A stretch of DNA of 9,761 nt from Candidatus Cloacimonadota bacterium. Its GTDB lineage: Bacteria; Muiribacteriota; UBA6191; JACPRK01. The position numbers and the translations under genes were made by a program. The notes under the pieces are model-generated. The model was not told where the DNA came from and did no database searches. It saw nothing but the letters and a program-made list of their open reading frames with translations. The stretch spans positions 1 through 9,761 of the forward strand of contig JAJFLN010000541.1 of assembly GCA_021772705.1 (NCBI GenBank), read 5' to 3'. Below, in pieces: positions 1 through 7,004 of this stretch. Position 1 is the first letter of the stretch. The number at the start of each line of letters is the position of its first letter.

Positions 1-85
1 CCCAAACCCCCAATTGGACTGGTGGGACTGAGAGTGCTGATGAACATTTGAATGACATACGAAAGCTTGACCTGTTCATCGGGGT

Positions 86-106
86 CCAGGGGCCAATGGC
101 CCCTGG
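86..106. repeat. Near-perfect 21-nt palindrome (hairpin)
   Basis: Ten-base arms (CCAGGGGCCA / TGGCCCCTGG) around a single A allow a nine-pair stem with a three-base loop on either strand. It stands 8 nt from the hairpin at 115-131, in the gene-free 211 nt after the last operon gene. Neither strand has a T-run behind it. The pair of hairpins probably marks the operon's 3' boundary; a protein-binding site is the alternative. Confidence 0.55.
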
Positions 107-114
107 CGGGAGTT

Positions 115-131
115 CGAGGGCAGTGCCCTCG
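115..131 (+). terminator. GC-rich hairpin followed by TTTT
   Basis: Seven GC-rich base pairs (CGAGGGC / GCCCTCG) close an AGT loop, and on the plus strand TTTTC follows directly. In that orientation it resembles an intrinsic terminator for a rightward gene ending near the left edge. For the leftward operon it lies about 80 nt past the last stop but has no T-run, so there it would act, at most, as an RNA 3'-end stabiliser. Confidence 0.4.
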
Positions 132-211
132 TTTTCAAACATTTCTTCCACTAATTCATGGGTATTGAGGCTAGGATCTCCAGCGGTAGAGAGCGTCCTA
201 CAAGACCAGTG

Positions 212-3058
212 TCAATCGCCCGCGGGTCCCGGGGCCGCCTCGACGGCATCGTGGAGCCGGAGTGCCTTCGCGGCCGCCCGGAGCGCCGCTGCCCGCTTCG
301 CCTCTCCTCTGGCCTCTAGCATGGCGGCGAGTTTCAGTCTGGAAAGCACTCCCCATCGATTCAATTCCACAGCTCGTGTGAGGGCCAGAATGGCACCCTC
401 CGAGTCGCCTCGGTCAATCAGCTGAAGTGCCATCTGTTGCAGATAGTCGTCGGCGGCGAACGCTGCCATCGGATCGCCGGGCCGCTCCTTCAGAGCGAGA
501 GCAAGTAGCTCCATTGCATTCTCGTGTTCATCCCGGCCTCGTGCCACGAAGGCTTGAAGGGCCAGACTGCGGGCCCGGAATGCAGTCTGAAGCGGCTCGA
601 GATAGGAGGCCCGGGTCGACTCCGGCAAGTAGGCCTCGAGGGACTCCTGATGCCGGTTGAGCAGCTCCACGTTCCTGGCTGCCAGACGCAGGGAGTTGAG
701 CTGAGCAACGCTGCGTGGAACGGTGAACTCCAGGATGGGGCGCGCCTCGGTTTCAACCGGGCCTGTACCGGCGAGCTTCTCGACACCCCCTGGGCCGCAG
801 ACGAAGCTGTCCAGTAGTGAGATTGGATCCGAAAGCCCGAGACGCCGCAGGTCCGAGGCGATCGGCTCCTGGGCCGCCCGTGACCGGATCGCGGCAGGGT
901 CCAGGGACAGGGGACCCTCCATCTGTCCGAAGACTCCAATGTAGTCGCCCTTGCTCCAGACGGAAGCGACAGGGAACACACGCCTGAAGGTCCTGAGGAT
1001 CAGGCGCAGGTCCTCAGGAGCCAGCTGGCGCAGAGCGATCCAGACAGCCAGCATGCCGCCCGGCGCAAGCCTCTGCCGGCAGCGGCGGAAGTGGTCCAGG
1101 CTGTACAGCGAGGACACTCCCGCATGATAGGGAGTCAGGAGTCCCTGAACGATCACGTCGTACTGCCGGCCGCTGAGAAGCATGTGACTGCGGCCGTCGC
1201 CAAGCCGGACACGAAGCCTGGGATCTGACATCACCCCGAGCTGATAAGGCCGGAAGAACTTCGCGGCCTCGATGACGCCCTGGCTGATCTCCACGACCTC
1301 AGCAGCCCGGACCCGGGAGTCCATCAGGGATGCCAGGCCGATACCAGTACCGAGCCCAATCTCCATCACCTGTCCTGGCGCCGGGTGGAGCAGCAAGGGA
1401 AGGTACCCTTGTTTCCTCTGATAGAACACATCTTTCGGGTCGTTTGACCCCTCTGCGTGCAGGCGGTTGGTCAGGAGGGTCCGAAACCCGCTGATGCGGT
1501 TCTCGACGACTTCCACGATGCCGTCGGGGCCCTCGTCATGGAAGACCACGGAGCTTCCCGGTCCTTCCCTGAGATGCCGGAAAGTGACGTCGGGAGTGAC
1601 ATCCAGCAACCAGACCACCGCCACGGCTCCGGCCAGGATCGCCGGCGGCAGAGCGCGCCACCGGGTGGGCCAATTGCGGCTACAGGCTTCGGCCTGCAAT
1701 GCCAGGGTGGCCGCGGCGAGACTCAGGAAGACTGCCGCGAGGAGCGCCACTCCCATGCCAAAGAGCTCGATCCCCAGGAAGGCCGCCCCCAACGAACCGG
1801 CGACGGCGCCGATGGTGTTGAACGTGTAGAGAAGGCCGACCTGCCGAGGTGCCTGAGTTGATGGGTCCCCTGCGGCGCTCCGGGAGGGATCTAGCAGCCC
1901 GGCGCAGCTCAGAGGAAAGCTCATCCCTAGCAACACGGTGGGCGGGAGCATCAGCGTCACGGCCAGGAGGCCTTGAAGGCCGACGAACGTGGTCCAGCGG
2001 GCACCGTCTCTGACCAGGGTCTCCTGAAGGTCATAGAAGAGGCTCGCCAGGGAATCCAGCTGAAAGGCACCGATGCCAGCCCAGGCCCCGACGCCGAGCT
2101 GGGCCAGGGCGAGGCAGATCAGCGGACGCCGGATCGAGTTGAGCCACGGCGAGATGGCGGCCCCTCCCAGAGCCAGCCCGAGAAGGAAGGCGGACAGCAT
2201 GAGGGTGAACGCATAGGCCGTATTGAACGTGATGAGGGAGAGCACGCGAGTCCAGAGGACTTCGTAAGCCAGGGCGGCGGCTCCGGAGGATGCCATCGCG
2301 GCGAAGATCCAGGCGGAAACCGGAGCCGCGCTCTCGTCTCCAGCCGGAGCCCGGGGCACTCTGCCGGCCTGCCCCGCCGCCGTGGCGTCAGCTTCCAGAC
2401 GTGACAGCCGCCAGGCGCCCAGTGCGCAGGCGAGGTTGATTGCTACCGCTGCCAGCAGAGAGCCCTGAGTTCCAAGCCACTCCAGCAGGACGAAGCCTGT
2501 GAGAATGGAACCGGCAAGAGCGCCGGCCGTGTTGACCGCATAGAGGTGCCCGATCCATCTGGAGCGTTCCTCCGGCAGGACATTGCGGTTCAGACCGGCC
2601 AGCACGGGCAGGGTGGCGCCCATCAGAGCCGAGGGCAGGGTCAGGAGGATCGCGCTCGAGAGCAATCGCAGGGCGTCGAGCCCGAGTGCCGCCCCGGTTC
2701 CCCACGTCTCGATTGCGCCGTGCCCCAGGACATAGAGGCGCGTCACGGCCGAGATGCCCATCGGCACGGCGAGGGCGGTCAGGCCGATAGCGAACTCCAG
2801 CCGGGCGTAGGTCAGCAACGCGGATCTACCAGCCGTGCCGCGGCGAGCAATCAACGCGGCGCCCAGGGCCATCCCTCCCATGAAGGTGGCCAGCACCAGC
2901 GCCGAGGCCCGGGCAGTGGAGCCGAACGCAGTCGAGAGCATTCGGGTCCAGACGATCTCGTCGATCAACGCCGCTACGCCGGACAGGAAAAACAGCAGCA
3001 GCAAGGGAGCCCAGCTGCCCCGTCGCCGGCCGCGGCGGCGCTTCGCGGCCCGGCTCAC
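212..3058 (-). CDS. Fused multi-span membrane / spermidine-synthase-like protein with TPR-like C-terminus
   Basis: This 948-residue protein belongs to the group usually annotated as fused MFS/spermidine synthase. After a basic N-terminus, residues 16-218 and 248-450 form two related multi-helix membrane halves: EIVWTR at 34-39 matches EVLWTR at 266-271, and LYAVNTAGALAGS at 172-184 matches LYTFNTIGAVAGS at 410-422. One more helix (about 471-486) leads to a Rossmann-type aminopropyl/methyltransferase-fold domain (about 495-715). It has the nucleotide loop EIGLGTGIG (566-574), the acidic motif VVEIS (588-592) and GDGR (620-623). The catalytic aspartate region of true spermidine synthases is not conserved (DVIVQGLLTP), so polyamine synthesis is doubtful. 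Residues of about 820-935 look like TPR helices. The start is GTG without a clear Shine-Dalgarno; a small inverted repeat (3065-3077) lies just before it. Enzymatic function is unknown. Confidence 0.9.
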   Translation of the reverse strand: MSRAAKRRRGRRRGSWAPLLLLFFLSGVAALIDEIVWTRMLSTAFGSTARASALVLATFMGGMALGAALIARRGTAGRSALLTYARLEFAIGLTALAVPMGISAVTRLYVLGHGAIETWGTGAALGLDALRLLSSAILLTLPSALMGATLPVLAGLNRNVLPEERSRWIGHLYAVNTAGALAGSILTGFVLLEWLGTQGSLLAAVAINLACALGAWRLSRLEADATAAGQAGRVPRAPAGDESAAPVSAWIFAAMASSGAAALAYEVLWTRVLSLITFNTAYAFTLMLSAFLLGLALGGAAISPWLNSIRRPLICLALAQLGVGAWAGIGAFQLDSLASLFYDLQETLVRDGARWTTFVGLQGLLAVTLMLPPTVLLGMSFPLSCAGLLDPSRSAAGDPSTQAPRQVGLLYTFNTIGAVAGSLGAAFLGIELFGMGVALLAAVFLSLAAATLALQAEACSRNWPTRWRALPPAILAGAVAVVWLLDVTPDVTFRHLREGPGSSVVFHDEGPDGIVEVVENRISGFRTLLTNRLHAEGSNDPKDVFYQRKQGYLPLLLHPAPGQVMEIGLGTGIGLASLMDSRVRAAEVVEISQGVIEAAKFFRPYQLGVMSDPRLRVRLGDGRSHMLLSGRQYDVIVQGLLTPYHAGVSSLYSLDHFRRCRQRLAPGGMLAVWIALRQLAPEDLRLILRTFRRVFPVASVWSKGDYIGVFGQMEGPLSLDPAAIRSRAAQEPIASDLRRLGLSDPISLLDSFVCGPGGVEKLAGTGPVETEARPILEFTVPRSVAQLNSLRLAARNVELLNRHQESLEAYLPESTRASYLEPLQTAFRARSLALQAFVARGRDEHENAMELLALALKERPGDPMAAFAADDYLQQMALQLIDRGDSEGAILALTRAVELNRWGVLSRLKLAAMLEARGEAKRAAALRAAAKALRLHDAVEAAPGPAGD

Positions 3059-3098
3059 CGTTGGGCCTGATTCAGGCGCCGCTGCGCGAGCCGCCCGG

Positions 3099-4040
3099 TC
3101 ATCGACCGCCCGGCCTGGAGGTGGCCGATGCCGGCTCGTCGCGGAACAGGTGGGCCGGGAAGTTCAGCCGGACTTCTCGGTCCAGCGTCGGCAGGCCGGT
3201 GAAGACGAGCGAGATATCCCCGGTGCTGTCGCCGACCATGGATCTGTCGAAGGTGATGCGCGCCGTGGAACTCTTGTTCAACTTTCTGGGCTCGGGCCCC
3301 TGGGCAGACTGGGGTTTGACTGTCCTGCCATCGACTTCGATCCGGACGTGGCCCGTCAGGTCCGGCAGCACGGGCTTCACGGAAGGCCAGAGCTTGTTCC
3401 AGAAGAGAACCTCGAAGGAGAGGCGGTCGGGACTCCAGCTCGCTCTGAATCGCTGATCCGCCTCCGAAGCGGACAGACGTTCCTGATAGGCCTCGTGAGC
3501 GACCCGGGCTCTGATGAATCCGTGACCCTCGAATGCTGCATCGAGTGTGATTGCTCCGCCCGGTGTGTTGAAGTCGCCGAACTGCACTCGATACGCCGCA
3601 CTCGCGAGCTGCCATTGCTTGTCGATTCGCCGGATGTCCGACAGCTCCGTTCGGCTGAAGATGGAAGGTCCCGCCCGTTCAGTCTCTCTGGGCAGGGCTA
3701 GCGACTCGAGGAGCGGTGAGGCTGGTTCAAGATGGTTCGCCGAGGCGGGGGAGGCGGGCTCCGTGACGAGACCGCTGGCCGCGGCTTTGAACACGCGACC
3801 GACGATCTTTCCGGTCTCGATGTCCCAGTTTGCCTGGGACACGATATTGCCCTGGCCGTCGTAGACGGTCTTGGTGCGAAGCGTCGCTGACGAACTCCAC
3901 TCCACCCTCTGCTCTGCCAGACCTGGTGAGAACGCGAGCAGCCAGAGAAGGGTAACGATGGTCAGCCCGCGCCGGTTCCGGGGCCTGAGCCCGGGGCTGC
4001 CGGGTGGAGCCTCCCGGTACAGCTTTCTGCCTGAAGACAT
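3099..4040 (-). CDS. Exported protein of unknown function
   Basis: I do not recognise a family. With the chosen ATG at 4040 the product has 313 residues. A basic stretch (RPRNRRG, 19-25) precedes a hydrophobic core and a probable signal-peptidase site after A42 (SPGLA, then EQ). The mature part contains no cysteine, so it binds no c-type haem and forms no disulfide. It is mainly polar with alternating, beta-like segments. The last 70 or so residues (ARITFDRS, GDISLVFTGLP, REVRLNFPAHLF) look like strands of a small beta-sandwich. The start is supported by AGGAG 5 nt upstream. An ATG at 4082 also has a good upstream AGGTGATC and would add 14 acidic residues before the signal, which is less likely for an exported protein. 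It lies 111 nt after the cytochrome gene and 40 nt before the spermidine-synthase-like gene. A periplasmic accessory to the complex is possible but unproven. Confidence 0.75.
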   Translation of the reverse strand: MSSGRKLYREAPPGSPGLRPRNRRGLTIVTLLWLLAFSPGLAEQRVEWSSSATLRTKTVYDGQGNIVSQANWDIETGKIVGRVFKAAASGLVTEPASPASANHLEPASPLLESLALPRETERAGPSIFSRTELSDIRRIDKQWQLASAAYRVQFGDFNTPGGAITLDAAFEGHGFIRARVAHEAYQERLSASEADQRFRASWSPDRLSFEVLFWNKLWPSVKPVLPDLTGHVRIEVDGRTVKPQSAQGPEPRKLNKSSTARITFDRSMVGDSTGDISLVFTGLPTLDREVRLNFPAHLFRDEPASATSRPGGR

Positions 4041-4045
4041 GGCAA

Positions 4046-4050
4046 CTCCT
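4046..4050 (-). promoter_or_regulatory. Ribosome binding site deciding the start of the exported protein
   Basis: AGGAG on the minus strand, 5 nt before the ATG at 4040. It competes with AGGTGATC (4086-4093), which serves the alternative ATG at 4082. The downstream site is preferred because the resulting N-terminus looks like a normal signal peptide. Confidence 0.5.
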
Positions 4051-4151
4051 GAGATCAGCTCCTGTTCTTCACCGAAGTGCATCTTGATCACCTTTGATGT
4101 GGGCGTCGGTTCCGTGTGACACGGCGCGACTGGTGTCGGCACGGGAGGCGC

Positions 4152-4646
4152 TCAGGGTCCGGGCGCGCCCGCCGGCGGACCGGCCAGCTTCTTCAGGTAT
4201 GTTACCAGCTCGGTGGTCTGGGTTGGATTGAGTGTCAACCCCCAGGGCGGCATGGAGCTGGAGAGACCGCTGGCCAGGCCTCCTTCCCGGATGACCTTCA
4301 CGACGGCGGTTTCGTCCTTCAGACGGGCCCGGAACTCGGGTGCCGTGAAGTCCCGTGGACCGATAGTCAGGCGCGAGGCGTTCAGGCCATCCGCCTGTCC
4401 ACTGTCCCCGTGACAGACGGCGCAGTAGTGGTCGTAGAGGATCTTCCCCTTCGTTTCCTGGGGACCCAGGGGAGCGGACAATGCGATCCGCTCCTCCAGT
4501 GACTCGAAGCCATAGGGTGCCCCACCGGGGGCGTGTTGCATCCCTCGGACGAACTCCATGAAGATGGCGAAGACGCAGTAGGCCAGGATGGCGATGAGAG
4601 CGGCCCTGTTGATGCCCGGGGTGATGTTCGGTCGATCGAGCGTCAT
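4152..4646 (-). CDS. Membrane-anchored mono-haem cytochrome c
   Basis: This 164-residue small cytochrome has one uncleaved-looking N-terminal membrane segment (about 13-33), a linker, and a class I cytochrome c domain from about 62. Haem attachment is C75-A-V-C78-H79. The sixth ligand is probably M132 in SSSMPPWG. The tail is Pro/Ala/Gly-rich. The start at 4646 overlaps the octahaem gene by 4 nt (ATGA), with AAGG 7 nt upstream. A longer in-frame extension upstream is rejected because it lies inside the octahaem gene and has no homology. The overlap implies coupled synthesis with the octahaem protein. It probably relays electrons from that protein to a terminal oxidase or soluble carrier; this role is inferred from context. 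Confidence 0.93.
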   Translation of the reverse strand: MTLDRPNITPGINRAALIAILAYCVFAIFMEFVRGMQHAPGGAPYGFESLEERIALSAPLGPQETKGKILYDHYCAVCHGDSGQADGLNASRLTIGPRDFTAPEFRARLKDETAVVKVIREGGLASGLSSSMPPWGLTLNPTQTTELVTYLKKLAGPPAGAPGP

Positions 4647-6943
4647 GGATTCACCTTCTGCTGCGGTCCGGGCCAGCGGAGACTCATCACGAAGGCCGTG
4701 AGAGCCCTGATCTCGGCCTGGGTCAGATCCAGTCGTGGTTCTCGAGCTTCCGGCAGCAGAGCGTGGGGGTTCTTCAGCCACGTCGCCACCCAGCCCTCCC
4801 GGAGCTTGTCGCCGGCCCAGGTTCCGACCGGGAAATCGGGCACCTGCGTTGCGAGACTTGGCCCCACGTCACCACCGCCTGTGGAGGTCTGATGGCATGC
4901 CTGACATCCCTTGGCCTGGAAGAGCAGCTTGCCTGCCTCTGCCTCCGTAGCCGTGAGAGGAGGATCGAGCCGCCCCGGGATATCGTCCCGGGTGGTGACG
5001 AACCAGAGGTAATCGGCCAGTGTCCTGGCTTCATCCTCGGTCAGGTGGAACTGAGGCATGGCGATGGTGAGTGTCCGCCGCATCGAATAGGGTCTCCTCA
5101 GGAACTCGTAGAGCCAGTTTCTGTCGACACGACTGCCCTCGTTGGACAGGTCCGCCGCCAGGTTCTCGCCCTGGTCCCAGACGCTGTGACAGGAGAGGCA
5201 GCGGTATCGATCGAACAGCTGGCCGACCTGGCCCTGGGGATCGAAGTGCTGAGTCGCTGGTGGAGATGCGATGTATCGCTTCGACGGAGGACCCTCCTCA
5301 GTGAGACTCATCAGGGCGATGGTCAGAGCCAGGGAGTCCTCATCGGACAGACCGAAGTCAGGCATCTTCAGCACGCTGAACGCACCGGAGTTCTCCAGAG
5401 TCTTCCGCAGCCAGACCGGCCTGGATGCCTCATCCGACGGAGGAGGCATGGTGGCCTTCTTCAAGAAGCCTGCCGCCTTGACGCGGTCGAGAATCCACGT
5501 GACCGTGTCATCTTCCTTGCCGGCGGGCAGTGGGGTGCGCTCCGAGAAGAGAGCCGCGGGAGTCAGTCCCTTCCAGATTCGCTCCAGCAGTTCACGACTC
5601 GATAGCAGGTGGCTTGGCACGTCGAGGCCCTTGCCGAACTGGCCCGGGTCCTTGACCTTGGCGAAGAAGTAGTCGGGACGGGTGTGGCGGATGTCGACTT
5701 TGCCGAAGTCGAAGCGATGCAGATCCTTGCTTCCGATGTAGGTCAACTCCGGACCGATGCGGGTCGGCGAGGGACCGTGGTCGATGCCGTGGCAGCCAGA
5801 GCAGCCGTAGTTCGCGAACAGGGCCATTCCCACGGCGGCCAGCTCTTTCTTCTGCTCTCCCGGGGCGGGCTCCGGCTCGTCAAGAACCTCGTCCTCTATG
5901 TCGGGGTCGTACCATTCCTCGCAGATGTACTCCACCAGATCCGCCGCCTGCTGGTCCGAGAGCTTGAAGTGAGGCATCAGCGTCCTGGGCTGCATGCGAT
6001 GAGTCTCGCGAAGCCAGGCGAAGAGCCACTTGCGATTCGTCTTCGTCGCCACGTGTACCAGCGCCGGGCCGATCGAGCCACCCACGGGTTTGCCGTTCCG
6101 TGAGAATCGCGTGACGTGGCAATCGATACACTGGAACTGCTTGTAGATCAGCGACCCTCGGTCGTAATCGCCCTCGGGCACTGCCGGGGCCGAGTCGACC
6201 ATCGGCGAGCGCTGCTGCATCAGATATGCGGCGATGGCTTCGACCTCTCCGGATCGCAGCCCGTAGTCAGGCATCTTCGGAGCCGGCAGAACCGAGTCGG
6301 GCCGGGTGAGCCAGCGGGACAACCAGGCCCGAGTGACCTTGCTTCCGATTCCCGACAGGTCAGGGGCCACTCGGGGGTCGACTCCGCCCAGACCCTCGAC
6401 CTGATGACAGGCGACGCAACCCAGAGAGCGGAGCATCTTCCGGCCGCGACTGATCAGCGGCGCCTGCGGTACGTCCCCCGAGACGTGGCACCGGGTGCAG
6501 GTGGCCTGCACGAAGGAGCCCGTGAGCAAGGGTTTCTCCCAGTGAGAAACTCGTCCCCAAGCTGCCTGCTTGTCCGTGGCTCTTCCCTGTCCCTGATGAC
6601 AGATGGTGCACCCGTACTTCTGTTGAGGATGACTCTCCAGCAGGTTTCCGGGATGGCTTCGGTGGGGCTGTGACGCGTTCTTCATGTCCGGGTTATCGAT
6701 TCCCCTGTGGCAGAGAATGCAGCGATCGACGACACCCAGCTCGGGGTTGTAGATCTGCTCGAACACGGGCCATCGGGAGACCAGCTCCTTCTTCAGAGCT
6801 GGGTCCGTTGCCTTCTCGGCCAGCAGAGTGTTGTACTCACGCTGGTGGTCGGCCCAGGACGCGGTGAACTCGTCGACGAAGGTGGCCAGTGTCAGCAGTG
6901 CGAGCAGCAGGCTAGAGAGTCCAAAGAGGGCACGAAGGCTCAT
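4643..6943 (-). CDS. Membrane-anchored octahaem cytochrome c
   Basis: This 766-residue c-type cytochrome has an N-terminal hydrophobic segment (about 5-22) that acts as export signal and probable membrane anchor, leaving the rest outside the cytoplasmic membrane. Eight CXXCH haem motifs start at residues 75, 112, 149, 176, 272, 381, 582 and 680. The first three are spaced exactly 37 residues apart in a His-rich stretch (H94, H97, H105, H134), which suggests bis-His haems. The last five sit in repeated class I-like cytochrome domains. Four of these have a Met-Pro axial-ligand motif (M224, M323, M527, M629, as MPDYGL, MPHFKL, MPDFGL, MPQFHL); the last has Glu-Pro at 735-736. Domain 6 carries a long insertion of roughly 110 residues between its CXXCH and its Met. 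Sixty-one nt separate it from the cytochrome b gene, with only a weak GGAAG 10 nt before the ATG. Its stop overlaps the next cytochrome gene. The likely role is electron acceptor of the bc-type complex, replacing or extending cytochrome c1/f. Confidence 0.96.
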   Translation of the reverse strand: MSLRALFGLSSLLLALLTLATFVDEFTASWADHQREYNTLLAEKATDPALKKELVSRWPVFEQIYNPELGVVDRCILCHRGIDNPDMKNASQPHRSHPGNLLESHPQQKYGCTICHQGQGRATDKQAAWGRVSHWEKPLLTGSFVQATCTRCHVSGDVPQAPLISRGRKMLRSLGCVACHQVEGLGGVDPRVAPDLSGIGSKVTRAWLSRWLTRPDSVLPAPKMPDYGLRSGEVEAIAAYLMQQRSPMVDSAPAVPEGDYDRGSLIYKQFQCIDCHVTRFSRNGKPVGGSIGPALVHVATKTNRKWLFAWLRETHRMQPRTLMPHFKLSDQQAADLVEYICEEWYDPDIEDEVLDEPEPAPGEQKKELAAVGMALFANYGCSGCHGIDHGPSPTRIGPELTYIGSKDLHRFDFGKVDIRHTRPDYFFAKVKDPGQFGKGLDVPSHLLSSRELLERIWKGLTPAALFSERTPLPAGKEDDTVTWILDRVKAAGFLKKATMPPPSDEASRPVWLRKTLENSGAFSVLKMPDFGLSDEDSLALTIALMSLTEEGPPSKRYIASPPATQHFDPQGQVGQLFDRYRCLSCHSVWDQGENLAADLSNEGSRVDRNWLYEFLRRPYSMRRTLTIAMPQFHLTEDEARTLADYLWFVTTRDDIPGRLDPPLTATEAEAGKLLFQAKGCQACHQTSTGGGDVGPSLATQVPDFPVGTWAGDKLREGWVATWLKNPHALLPEAREPRLDLTQAEIRALTAFVMSLRWPGPQQKVNP

Positions 6944-7004
6944 GAGGCGTTCACTTCCAGGGGGAGGGGGAAAGAAGGCGTGGTCAGGCAGCGGAACTCT
7001 GGTC

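Noticed and set aside
1..142. Minus-strand open frame from an ATG at 142 running off the left edge (about 47 codons)
   Set aside because: It has no plausible ribosome binding site, runs through both palindromes and shows no recognisable homology. An open frame of this length is expected by chance.
3065..3077. GCCTGA-T-TCAGGC inverted repeat before the GTG start of the 948-residue protein
   Set aside because: It is short and isolated. It may mildly affect initiation but cannot be called an operator or attenuator from sequence alone.
2546..3701. Plus-strand open frames of 174-288 codons
   Set aside because: They are antisense to the membrane/spermidine-synthase-like gene and the exported protein gene, with low-complexity translation typical of GC-rich shadow frames.
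4112..4124. CCGTG-TGA-CACGG hairpin between the mono-haem cytochrome and the exported protein gene
   Set aside because: The stem has only five pairs and no T-run follows, so it is too weak to call a terminator within the operon.
4647..4781. N-terminal extension of the mono-haem cytochrome
   Set aside because: It lies wholly inside the octahaem gene. The ATGA overlap start gives a normal membrane-anchored cytochrome.
6959..6978. Purine-only stretch (G5-A-G5 core) on the plus strand in the leader of the octahaem gene
   Set aside because: Only two G-runs of useful length, so no stable quadruplex is expected, and no known regulatory element matches. It merely makes the mRNA leader pyrimidine-rich.
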